A program made the translations under genes and the position numbers. Below are positions 7,735 through 15,528 of a stretch of 64,000 nt of DNA, piece by piece. The stretch is from Vicinamibacteria bacterium. GTDB lineage: Bacteria; Acidobacteriota; Vicinamibacteria; Fen-336. Under the pieces are notes generated by a model. It searched no databases. It was not told where the DNA came from and worked only from the letters and a program-made list of their open reading frames with translations. Every line of letters begins with the position of its first letter. The stretch's first letter is position 1. Location of the stretch: NCBI GenBank assembly GCA_025994075.1, contig JAMQGV010000046.1, positions 83,746 to 147,745 of the forward strand. Reading direction: 5' to 3'.

Positions 7735-9564
7735 CTACTCGCCCAGCGTCGCCTTCAGCCGGGAGATCCGGGCGTTCACGTCGGCGAGCGAGAGGCTGCG
7801 GAAGCGTTCGGGGAGGAACCGGGTGTCCGTGCACTCCTTCACGGCCAGCAGGTCCATCAGCTCCAGCCGTTCGACGTGGGCGGAGCTGCGGAAGTCGGCG
7901 ATCGCCGCCTCGATGCACGAGCGCAGGCCGGGTGGCGGCGGCCCGCCGCGCTCGGCCGCGTCGAGGCCCGCCTCGTGGGCGCGCAGCGCGCGCACCAGCA
8001 GGCCCTCCATCTCGTTTCCGCCGATCTGGTCGTCGTCCGGCAGCATCGGCAGGTCGGCCGGCGCGATGTCGAGCTTGAGCTTGCGGGCCATCGCGGCAAA
8101 CAGCGCGGCGCGACCCGCGGCGTCGCCGGGCGGGAACAGCGGGATGTGCACGTCGAGACGGCCCTGGCGCTTCAAGTCCACCTCGACCAGGTCCGGCCGC
8201 GAGGTGGCGAAGATCCAGACGATCTTGCCGCGGTTGCGGGTGTCGGACATCTCCTTGGCCAGCATCGCGTAGATGCGGCCGGAGAGGCCGGAGTCGCCGT
8301 CGCCGCCGCCGCGCTTGCCCGTCGCCTGGTCGGCCTCGTCGACGAAGACGATCACCTGGCCCAGCGCCTGCAGGATGCCGAAGACCTTCTCCAGGTTGCC
8401 CTCGGTGGCGCCGACCCACTTGTCGCGGAAGTTCTTGAGCTCGACGCACGGTACGCCGACGTCGCCCGCGAGGCACTCGACGAGGAACGTCTTGCCGGTG
8501 CCGATGCGGCCCGTCAGCAGGTAGCCCATCGGCATCGCGCGGGTCTTGCCGCGGCGCAGCAGCACGGCGTCCTCGCGGAGCCAGGCCTTGGCCTCCTCGT
8601 GGCCGGCGACGTCGTCGAGGGTGCGGTCGGTCTCCAGGAACTCGAGCCGGCCGGCCGCCTCCTTCTCGATCAGCTCCTTCTTCATCCGGGTCAGGAACGC
8701 GCCCGAGATCCGCTCGCCGCCACCCAGCGCGCGCCGCACCAGCGTGCGCACGCCGACGCGGGTCAGGCCCACGAGCTTGTCCGCCAGCGCCTCCTTCGGC
8801 ACCTCGGAGAGCTTCTCGAAGTCCTCGCCGGCCACCAGGTCGTGGACGAACGTGCGGATCTCCGCCCCGGTGGGCAGGCTGAGCCGGATCTTCGCCGAGT
8901 GCGGGTTCTCGACCAGCGTGCGGTTGAGGTCGGACAGGTTCTCGGAGATCAGCACGCTGGCGACGACGGCGCCGGTGATCTGCGGGTCGCGCGACCAGTC
9001 GAGGAGCTGGATCACGGTCTGCGCCGACTCCGCCACGTAGGCGACGTCGCCTGCCGGCACCACGAACTGGGCGTGGTCGACGACCACCGCCACCCGCAGC
9101 GGGTCGGCGACGGCGCGCGCGTCCTGCACCTTCGTCCGCGTCACGGCGTGGCGCAGGAAGCGGTCGACGATCTCGATCGCCCGCTTCGGGTCGCGCGGCA
9201 GCAGGTTGCCGAGGTCGAGGCTCGCCAGCTTGTCGGGGCCCGGCTCGGGCATCGAGGCCCACTGGGTGCCGGAGAAGGTGTCGAACGCCTTCAGGAAGCG
9301 GAAGAACGGTTCCGCGCCCCGCCGCGCGCGCAGCCCGCGGCCGCGGTCGTAGACGAGCACGACGTCGAAGGGCGCGAACATCGTGGTCTCGAGGAAGCGC
9401 GCCAGCGAGACCCACTCGCGACCGCCACGGCCGTCGGCGCTCTCCACCAGGTCGAACACGTTGCCGTGGAGCACGAACTGGCTGGCGGCTCCCGTGCGGA
9501 ACGCCTCGCGCATCTCGCCCGCCCAGGCGGGCAGGGACGCGGGCTGCGGCGCGGTCTCGGCCAT
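7735..9564 (-). CDS. AAA+ ATPase, tandem domain, PspA-operon type
   Basis: This 609-residue protein has an N-terminal, AAA-like but degenerate half (residues about 1-270; a strand RVAVVVDHAQFV but no intact Walker A). The second half is a classical AAA module with Walker A GRIGTGKTF, Walker B VIVFVDEADQA, sensor 1 FATSRPD and an RQGRLD arginine-finger region. The ATG at 9564 is preferred because GGAGGAGG lies 6-7 bases upstream; ATGs at 9579 and 9657 overlap that site or the previous gene. It lies 22 bases after the coiled-coil gene. AAA ATPases of this class recur beside PspA homologues, so remodelling of the PspA assembly or of the coiled-coil neighbour is inferred. Confidence 0.85.
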   Translation of the reverse strand: MAETAPQPASLPAWAGEMREAFRTGAASQFVLHGNVFDLVESADGRGGREWVSLARFLETTMFAPFDVVLVYDRGRGLRARRGAEPFFRFLKAFDTFSGTQWASMPEPGPDKLASLDLGNLLPRDPKRAIEIVDRFLRHAVTRTKVQDARAVADPLRVAVVVDHAQFVVPAGDVAYVAESAQTVIQLLDWSRDPQITGAVVASVLISENLSDLNRTLVENPHSAKIRLSLPTGAEIRTFVHDLVAGEDFEKLSEVPKEALADKLVGLTRVGVRTLVRRALGGGERISGAFLTRMKKELIEKEAAGRLEFLETDRTLDDVAGHEEAKAWLREDAVLLRRGKTRAMPMGYLLTGRIGTGKTFLVECLAGDVGVPCVELKNFRDKWVGATEGNLEKVFGILQALGQVIVFVDEADQATGKRGGGDGDSGLSGRIYAMLAKEMSDTRNRGKIVWIFATSRPDLVEVDLKRQGRLDVHIPLFPPGDAAGRAALFAAMARKLKLDIAPADLPMLPDDDQIGGNEMEGLLVRALRAHEAGLDAAERGGPPPPGLRSCIEAAIADFRSSAHVERLELMDLLAVKECTDTRFLPERFRSLSLADVNARISRLKATLGE

Positions 9565-9586
9565 CGGTGCCTCCTCCATGCGCTCT

Positions 9587-10534
9587 CTAGCGGGTGCGTT
9601 GGCGTTCGCGGGCCCGCGGGGGTGGCGGCGGCGCGGACCGCGCGGGCGCATCGGCATCGGCGGGCAGCAGCGGCGCGGCGCCGGCGTCGAGCTCGTCGCC
9701 GCCGAGCGAGGTCAGCAACTCGGCGTGCTGGTCCATCCAGCGCGAGGTCTCGCCCAGCGTGGACGTCACCGCGTCCAGCCGTGCCGAGAGCAGCTCCGGC
9801 CGGCCCGACACCGCGCTCTCCTCGCGCACGAGCCGCACCTGCTGCTCGATCCGGGTCAGCTCCGCGTCGATCACCGCCAGGTTCTTCTCGGCCGCGTCGA
9901 CGTTGGCCAGCCGCTTCTCCAGGATCTCCAGCGTCGAGCCCAGCGAACGCGCCAGCGGACCCTCGGGCTCGGCGGCGGCGAGGCGACCGCGCACGTCGTC
10001 CGCTTCGGCCCGCAGCTCGTCGCGGTCGACGCGCGCGAGCACCTCCTGCACGCCCTCGCGCGAGCTGAGGAGGCGCAGGAACAGCCACAGGAGCTGGTTG
10101 AGGTTGCCTGCCCGCAGATCGGAGACCATCTCCGCCCCGCCCGGCTGCAGGCCCAGGATCTCGTGGCACTGCTCGGCGAGCCCGCGGTAGCGGGCCTGGG
10201 ACTGCGGGCGCAGGCGGGCGATCGCCTGACGCGCCTTGTCCTCGAAGCCGCTGCCGCGGAGCGCGCGGGCCGCCATCAGCCGCTCGGCCTCGACCAGCTT
10301 CTGGAAGCGGGCGCTCGCGGAGCGTCCGCCGACGAACGCCACGACCGCGGCGAGGCCGAGCAGCCAGAAGCCGGCGTTGAACAGGCCGGCGAGGCCGAAC
10401 GAGGCGACCAGCATCTGGGTCAGCGGCATCGCTCCGAGCACCCGGTTCCTGACCGGCCGCAGCGCCGCCTCCTTGACGAAGTCCAGGTAGCCGAGCGCCC
10501 GCGACGAGGCCGGCGGCGCCGGCGCGGCGCTCAT
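9587..10534 (-). CDS. Membrane-anchored coiled-coil protein
   Basis: A 315-residue protein with two closely spaced hydrophobic segments at about residues 35-68 (TQMLVASFGLAGLFNAGFW then LLGLAAVVAFVGG). A long, charged, mainly helical region follows (residues about 70-265) with coiled-coil spacing, then a Pro/Ala/Arg-rich tail. No enzymatic motif is seen and I do not recognise a family. Its ATG overlaps the stop of the ABC ATPase gene (ATGA at 10531-10534), so the two are translationally coupled. Its position between the importer and the AAA+ ATPase suggests an adaptor at the inner membrane. Function unknown. Confidence 0.75.
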   Translation of the reverse strand: MSAAPAPPASSRALGYLDFVKEAALRPVRNRVLGAMPLTQMLVASFGLAGLFNAGFWLLGLAAVVAFVGGRSASARFQKLVEAERLMAARALRGSGFEDKARQAIARLRPQSQARYRGLAEQCHEILGLQPGGAEMVSDLRAGNLNQLLWLFLRLLSSREGVQEVLARVDRDELRAEADDVRGRLAAAEPEGPLARSLGSTLEILEKRLANVDAAEKNLAVIDAELTRIEQQVRLVREESAVSGRPELLSARLDAVTSTLGETSRWMDQHAELLTSLGGDELDAGAAPLLPADADAPARSAPPPPPRARERQRTR

Positions 10535-11361
10535 CGCGCGCCTTCGGCCTCGCGGAAGGCGCGCGAGACCTCGGCCACGGCCTCCTTGAAGGCCGCCGAC
10601 TCCTGCACCGCCATCGGGTCGGCGTCGCGCGTCTTCGGGATCACGTCGTCGAACTGGCGCAGGATGCGGCCCGGAGCGCGGCCCATGATCCACACCCGGT
10701 CGCCCAGGTACACCGCCTCGGAGATCGAGTGGGTGACGAGCAGCACGGTGGCCTCGACCTCGTGCCACAGGTCCATGATCAGCCGCTGCATGTCGAGCCG
10801 GGTCGGCTCGTCGAGCGCCGAGAACGGCTCGTCCATCAGGATGATGCGGGGCTTCAGCACCAGCGAGCGGGCGATCGCCACCCGCTGCTGCTGGCCGCCC
10901 GAGAGCTGGTGCGGGTACTTGTGCTCGTGGCCCCCGAGGCCGACCTTGCGGATCCACTCGCGGGCCAGTCCCTCGCGCTCGCGGCCCGACAGCTTGCGGC
11001 CGGCGGCGCCGAGCTCCAGGCCGAAGGTCACGTTCTGGAGCACCGTCCGCTGCGGGAACGAGCTGTAGCGCTGGAAGATCATGCCGCGGTCGGCGCCCGG
11101 GCCGCGCACCGCCTGGCCGCGCACGAGCACCTCGCCGGACGTGGCGGGCGCGACGTCGGAGAAGCCGTGGATCAGGTTGAGGATCGTCGACTTGCCACAG
11201 CCCGAGGGGCCGAGGATGCCGACGAACTCGCCGTAGTTCGGCTTGTCGTCGATCCGGAAGCTGACGTCCTTGAGCGCGGTGAACTCGGTCTTCTGCCCGG
11301 GGTTGAAGACCTTGGTGACGTTCCGGAACTCCAGCACCGGGATCGCCGCCCCCGCGCTCAT
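10531..11361 (-). CDS. ABC transporter ATP-binding protein (NitT/TauT type)
   Basis: A 276-residue ABC ATPase of the nitrate/sulfonate/taurine import family. It has Walker A GPSGCGKST, the Q-loop FQRYSSFP, the signature LSGGQQQR, Walker B RIILMDEP, a D-loop SALD and the switch histidine in LLVTHSISEA. It would energise the permease encoded just upstream; the stop and start codons overlap as ATGA at both of its ends. Substrate cannot be read from the ATPase. Confidence 0.93.
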   Translation of the reverse strand: MSAGAAIPVLEFRNVTKVFNPGQKTEFTALKDVSFRIDDKPNYGEFVGILGPSGCGKSTILNLIHGFSDVAPATSGEVLVRGQAVRGPGADRGMIFQRYSSFPQRTVLQNVTFGLELGAAGRKLSGREREGLAREWIRKVGLGGHEHKYPHQLSGGQQQRVAIARSLVLKPRIILMDEPFSALDEPTRLDMQRLIMDLWHEVEATVLLVTHSISEAVYLGDRVWIMGRAPGRILRQFDDVIPKTRDADPMAVQESAAFKEAVAEVSRAFREAEGAR

Positions 11362-12161
11362 CGCGCCTCCTGGTGCGGGAACAACCGCTTCTCGGCGAAC
11401 TGCCACAGCTTGTCGGTCAGGAACGCGACGACGACGATCACCAGCAGCACGAGGTAGATGTGCTCGCGAGGCCCGCGCCGCTGCGACGTGATGATGATGC
11501 CGCCGATGCCCTTGCCGACGTCGACCATCTCGGTCAGCAGGATGTAGCTCCAGCCGACGCCGAAGCCGAGCCGCAGCGCGCGGAAGATGGCGGGCCAGGC
11601 GATCGGCAGCAGCACCTTGGTCACCGCCTCGGAGCGGCTCGCGCCCAGCGTGTAGGCCGTCTTCAGGTAGGTGTCTTCGACGCCATCGACCGCGGCCACC
11701 ACCAGCGGCACCAGGTAGATGGCGAAGGCGAGCGCGAGGAAGGCCACCTTCTGCGTCTCCTCGGTCCCGAACAGCGACAGCGTCAGCGGCACCAGGGCGG
11801 GGATCGGCAGGTAGGCGCCGAACACCGTGAGCGGCGTGAAGGCGGCCTTGACCTTGGTGAAGGCGCCCATCGCCAGCCCCAGCGGGAAGGCGATCGCGAC
11901 GCCGACCGCGAACCCGGCGAGGATGCGGCCGAACGACACGCCGAGGTTGCGGGTCAGCGCGCGGTCGAACCACAGCGAGCGGAAGGAGCCGACGACCTCG
12001 GCGGGCGAGGGCAGGATCGCGGGCGAGAGCAGGCGCTCCTCGGCCGCGCCGGCGGTGGCCCCCGTCCACGCCGCCAGCAGGGCGAGGACGGGGACCGCGC
12101 CGAGCAGCCAGGCCCGCCAGGCGGGCAGGCTCTCCCGGATGCGGAGAAAGCCCTGGTGCAC
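11358..12161 (-). CDS. ABC transporter permease (NitT/TauT type)
   Basis: A 267-residue inner-membrane permease with about six membrane segments. The BPD-transporter signature is near the C-terminal third (LGASRSEAVTKVLLPIAWPAI, the EAA-loop region contacting the ATPase). A GTG start at 12161 is used; it lies 6 bases after the stop of the binding-protein gene, and no better start is seen. With the following ATPase and the preceding fusion protein it completes an importer. Confidence 0.92.
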   Translation of the reverse strand: MHQGFLRIRESLPAWRAWLLGAVPVLALLAAWTGATAGAAEERLLSPAILPSPAEVVGSFRSLWFDRALTRNLGVSFGRILAGFAVGVAIAFPLGLAMGAFTKVKAAFTPLTVFGAYLPIPALVPLTLSLFGTEETQKVAFLALAFAIYLVPLVVAAVDGVEDTYLKTAYTLGASRSEAVTKVLLPIAWPAIFRALRLGFGVGWSYILLTEMVDVGKGIGGIIITSQRRGPREHIYLVLLVIVVVAFLTDKLWQFAEKRLFPHQEAR

Positions 12162-12167
12162 GCGCGT

Positions 12168-13901
12168 CTACTTCGCTTCCGGCGGGTAGACCGAGATCTC
12201 GACCCGGCGGTTCATCGCGTGGTTCATCGGGTCGTCGGGGTTGGCCGGCTCGTCCCACGCCTTGCCCTCGACGATGAACTTGTTGGGGTCGAACTTGTAC
12301 TTCCTGACCAGCGCCTGGCGCACGGCCTCGGCGCGGTCCGTCGAGAGCTGCTTGACGTCCTCGTAGCGCGGCCCCTTGCCCTTCATCGAACCGTCGGTGT
12401 GGCCGACCACCGCGATCACCGCCCGCTCGTACTGGCCGGCCAGCCGCGCCACCTTCTCGAGCGTCGCGTCGGCGCCGGGGTCGTAGAGCGTGTTGGGGAC
12501 CGGCTTGCCGGACTCGTCGTGCTGGGGCTCGAAGATGTTGGCCGAGTTCGGGTAGAAGTTGATGCGGATGGTCTGGGTCAGGATCGGCGCCTCGGCCGAC
12601 AGCTTCTTGTAGGCGGTCGGCGTGAACTGGGCGCGGTTCTCGTCCTTCTGGTGGGCGAACTTGCCCTCCCTGTCGAGCGCCTGCAGCACCGAGAAGTCCA
12701 TCACCTCGTCGAAGCGGACCGGGGTGTCGACCAGGCCCAGCTCGCGGTAGACGAAGGTGACGTTCTTCCACGTCCGCTCGAAGTTGGCCGGGTCGTTGGC
12801 GTTCATGAAGAACGTCTTGTTCTCGCCGAAGTTGGTCGAGTGGGCGTCGGCCGCCATCGAGCGCACCTCCTCGGCCTGCATGCCGTAGCCCTCGGCCATG
12901 GCCGCGAACGCCTTCTCGCGCTGGGTGTCGTCCTTCAGCAGGTCCATGCCCTTGAAGATGCCGGCCACCAGCCCCTTGATCACGTCCGGATGGTCCTTGG
13001 CGAAGTCGGCGCGGGCCGCCCACACGTCGGCGATCAGCTTGTTGGCCTCGGCCGTCGTGGTCAGCACCCGGGTGCCCTTGACCTTCTCCGGGATGTTGTA
13101 GATGTCGGGCGCCCACGACACGCAGGCGTCGATCGACTTGTCGGACACGAAGGCCGCCGCCGCCTCGAACGCCGTCGCCGTGTACTTGTGCTTGACCTCG
13201 GAGGGCTGCACGCCCGCGTTCAGCAGCAGGTTGTTGATGAAGTACTGCGACGGGCTGTTCTGGGCGTAGACGATGGTCTTGCCCTTCAGGTCCTTGACCG
13301 ACATCACGTTTCCGCGCACGACGATGCCGTCGCCGCCGGACGACCAGTCGACCTGCTGGAAGATGCGCGGCGCCGAGCGCGAGTCCTTCATCAGGTCGGG
13401 CGCGAACAGCACCATCATGTCCAGCGTGCCCCACAGGATGTGGCTCTCGCCGGCCGCGAAGCTGTCGCGCGCGACCACGGGGTCGTCGATCAGCTTGAGG
13501 TTGACCTTGAAGCCGTATTCCTTGAAGAAGACGCTCTGCTCGGAGGGCGCGAAGCCGCCGTTGGCCGCCACGATCGGCAGCCAGCCGATCCAGACGTTGA
13601 TCGGGAAGTTGACGACCTTGTTCTTCTCGTCCCACTTGTAGGCCGAGACGCCCTTGACGGGAGGCAGCTTCTCGGAGGGGACGTACTTGTACTCCTGGAC
13701 CGTCGTGATGCCCTTGGTGTCGGGCGCCTCGATCTTGCGGAACTCGTCGAGGTCGACGCTCGCGGACGTGCCCCTGCCCGAGGGCGCGACCAGGTCGCGG
13801 AAGTAGTACGCCGCGCCGCCCAGGCAGGCGAGCACGAACAGGAACAGGACCAGCTTGCCGAGCGCGGTGGGCCCGACGGGCTGCGGAGTCTGATCGGTCA
13901 T
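12168..13901 (-). CDS. Substrate-binding protein fused to OmpA C-terminal domain
   Basis: This 577-residue protein has an uncleaved-looking N-terminal membrane segment (residues about 14-34). A NitT/TauT-type periplasmic binding domain follows (about 75-390; WIGWLPIVAANGG, AAGESHILWGTLD, SVKDLKGKTIVYAQNSPSQ). The C-terminal OmpA-like domain (about 425-577) shows the peptidoglycan-binding pattern VVGHTD, LSTDRAEAVRQAL and NHAMNRRVEI. Binding proteins of importers normally float or are lipid-anchored; here the solute receptor would be tied to the inner membrane at one end and to the wall at the other. It follows PspA by 27 bases and precedes its own permease. The ligand is unknown. Confidence 0.88.
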   Translation of the reverse strand: MTDQTPQPVGPTALGKLVLFLFVLACLGGAAYYFRDLVAPSGRGTSASVDLDEFRKIEAPDTKGITTVQEYKYVPSEKLPPVKGVSAYKWDEKNKVVNFPINVWIGWLPIVAANGGFAPSEQSVFFKEYGFKVNLKLIDDPVVARDSFAAGESHILWGTLDMMVLFAPDLMKDSRSAPRIFQQVDWSSGGDGIVVRGNVMSVKDLKGKTIVYAQNSPSQYFINNLLLNAGVQPSEVKHKYTATAFEAAAAFVSDKSIDACVSWAPDIYNIPEKVKGTRVLTTTAEANKLIADVWAARADFAKDHPDVIKGLVAGIFKGMDLLKDDTQREKAFAAMAEGYGMQAEEVRSMAADAHSTNFGENKTFFMNANDPANFERTWKNVTFVYRELGLVDTPVRFDEVMDFSVLQALDREGKFAHQKDENRAQFTPTAYKKLSAEAPILTQTIRINFYPNSANIFEPQHDESGKPVPNTLYDPGADATLEKVARLAGQYERAVIAVVGHTDGSMKGKGPRYEDVKQLSTDRAEAVRQALVRKYKFDPNKFIVEGKAWDEPANPDDPMNHAMNRRVEISVYPPEAK

Positions 13902-13928
13902 CTTCGTCCCTCCTGGTCTTCTTCGGGG

Positions 13929-14687
13929 CTACGACTGCGGGCCCATGTCCTTGACGGCCGGCGCCGGCACGGGCGGCGCGGCTTCGGCAGCCGGCTTCTC
14001 GGCCGCGGGCGCCTCGATCCCGTACGCGGCCGCGAACTCGCTGAGCGCCGCGTCGGCCAGCGCCTGCTGCTCGGCCTCCATCAGCTCCACCTTAGAGGTG
14101 TCGATCGTCGAGCCGGCGACCCGGGCCCGGCCCGCGGCCTTGTCGCGGCGCTCGGTCAGGTACTCCTCCACCCGGTTCAGGGTGTCGCCCGAGCCGCCGA
14201 TCGAGCCGATCATGCCTGAGGCCATCTCCTGGAGCTGGGCCTGGGCCTCCAGCATCTCGGTCTCGCTGATCATCCGCTTCAGCTTCTCGATCTTGGCCTG
14301 GGCCTCGCGCACGGAGACGTCGCGGGCGCTCACCAGCTTCTTGTAGGTGTCCTCGGCCGCCTGGAGCTGTGAGCGATTCTCCTCGAGCTGGTCCTTGACC
14401 GTCTTCAGCTGCAGCGCGTACTGGCCGGCCGCGTTGCGGTTGCCGACCTTGAGGTTGGCCGCGGCCTTGGCGGCCAGGTCGCGCTCCTGGCTCTCCAGCG
14501 TCTTGACCTGCCGCAGCAGCCGCTCGAGGAAGCCGGCGTGGTTGGCCAGGTTCTCGTTGAAGCGGGCGATCTGCTCGCGCAGCGCCTCGCGCTCCGCCTC
14601 GATCAGGGCTTTCGGGTTCTGGCGCTCGAGGCCGGAGATGAACAGGCCGAGGAAGCCGCGGAACAGCGTGGCGAGGCGGGCGAACAT
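13929..14687 (-). CDS. PspA/IM30 family protein
   Basis: A 252-residue, almost entirely helical protein. An amphipathic N-terminal stretch (residues 1-20) leads into NPKALIEAERE, the equivalent of the PspA N-terminal motif. Long heptad-like coiled-coil segments run to about residue 200, and an Ala/Pro-rich tail ends the protein. PspA/IM30 proteins polymerise on the inner face of the membrane and protect it during envelope stress. A good AAGGAGG site precedes the ATG. It is the first gene of the nine-gene minus-strand run, so its promoter probably drives the importer and downstream enzymes as well. Confidence 0.88.
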   Translation of the reverse strand: MFARLATLFRGFLGLFISGLERQNPKALIEAEREALREQIARFNENLANHAGFLERLLRQVKTLESQERDLAAKAAANLKVGNRNAAGQYALQLKTVKDQLEENRSQLQAAEDTYKKLVSARDVSVREAQAKIEKLKRMISETEMLEAQAQLQEMASGMIGSIGGSGDTLNRVEEYLTERRDKAAGRARVAGSTIDTSKVELMEAEQQALADAALSEFAAAYGIEAPAAEKPAAEAAPPVPAPAVKDMGPQS

Positions 14688-14747
14688 GCGTCCTCCTTGT
14701 CGGCCCCGGGGCAGTCGCGGGCGGCGGTTCGGCGGGGCTCGCCGCGG

Positions 14748-14753
14748 ATTCTA
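14748..14753 (-). promoter_or_regulatory. -10-like TAGAAT upstream of the PspA operon
   Basis: On the minus strand TAGAAT lies about 60 bases before the PspA ATG, leaving a leader of roughly 50 nt that ends in the AAGGAGG ribosome site. No convincing -35 or sigma-54 (GG-N10-GC) element is visible at the expected place, unlike the enterobacterial psp operon. Confidence 0.35.
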
Positions 14754-14809
14754 CCGCCCCGCGGCGATCAGCGTGGATGAACACTGCGGCCGGCGGCCCG
14801 GACCTCGGA

Positions 14810-14815
14810 TACACT
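14810..14815 (+). promoter_or_regulatory. -10-like TACACT for the Cys-rich lipoprotein gene
   Basis: TACACT is followed by a leader of about 65 nt containing two small inverted repeats (around GGCCGGGACACTGGCC and GCCCGCTCCCGAAGCGGGC) and an AAGAAGAG site just before the ATG at 14886. It points away from the PspA operon promoter, so the two start sites share one 198-base intergenic region. Confidence 0.35.
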
Positions 14816-14885
14816 GGATTTTTCCCGGCCGGGACACTGGCCGGCGCGCCCGCTCCCGAAGCGGGCACGAGGTGCAAGAAGAGTC

Positions 14886-15524
14886 ATGACCCGCAGCCGC
14901 TCCCTGCTCGCCGCGCTCGCGCCCCTGTTCGTGCTCGCCGCCTGTGGCGGCGGTGGTGGTGGCGGCGCCGCTCCCCAGAATCCGGTCGCCTCCGCCACTC
15001 CGACCCCGACGCCGACCCCCACGCCGAACCCGTTCGCTGCGGCCTGCGGCACGCCGCTGCCGCCCCTGTCGGCCTCGTACGGCTACCGGATCAAGGTCCA
15101 GCTCGAGCCGCGGCCCACGCTGAAGATCCTGAACGCCAGCCCGCTCGTCCGCGACGCGGCGTACTGCGCGGCCGCCGGCTTCCCGGGCAGCACCACCTGC
15201 AACACGCGGATGGAGACGGACCCCCAGCGCGAGGCCTGCGACCACTACCTCTCCGGCACCTCGAAGTCGGGGCGCCCGGGACCCGACTGGTACCAGGTGA
15301 TCGACAACCAGAACGTGGACTGCTCGGGGATGGGCGTGCCGACCACGCGCGCGGCCTGCGGTCTCAAGGAGATCACCCAGTACATGATCGACATCTCGGC
15401 GGCCGGGAAGTTCCGCGCCTGCTCGCCCGCGACCGGCCAGTGCGGCGTCTGCGTGATCGAGGAGTCGGCCTGGGGAGTCGTCCACTCGAGCCCCGCCGGG
15501 ATCTGCAAGCTCGACGGCGACTGA
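14886..15524 (+). CDS. Cys-rich lipoprotein with Thr-Pro linker
   Basis: A 212-residue exported protein. The signal peptide ends in a lipobox (VLAAC, Cys about residue 20), then a run of seven Gly and a (TP)n linker at residues 38-47. The folded domain (about 50-212) has many cysteines (for example YCAAAGFPGSTTCNT, ATGQCGVCVIEE), so disulfides or metal binding outside the inner membrane are likely. I do not recognise the domain. It is transcribed divergently from the PspA operon, and only 4 bases separate its stop from that of the converging diguanylate cyclase. Confidence 0.75.
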   Translation: MTRSRSLLAALAPLFVLAACGGGGGGGAAPQNPVASATPTPTPTPTPNPFAAACGTPLPPLSASYGYRIKVQLEPRPTLKILNASPLVRDAAYCAAAGFPGSTTCNTRMETDPQREACDHYLSGTSKSGRPGPDWYQVIDNQNVDCSGMGVPTTRAACGLKEITQYMIDISAAGKFRACSPATGQCGVCVIEESAWGVVHSSPAGICKLDGD

Positions 15525-15528
15525 TCGT

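Noticed and set aside
12898..13101. Small plus-strand frames inside the binding-OmpA fusion gene
   Set aside because: They have no ribosome site, no recognisable motif, and lie antisense to strongly conserved coding sequence.
14995..15030. Short-period repeat (Thr-Pro codons) as a possible CRISPR or satellite
   Set aside because: It is a coding linker in the lipoprotein, about 36 bases long and without spacers.
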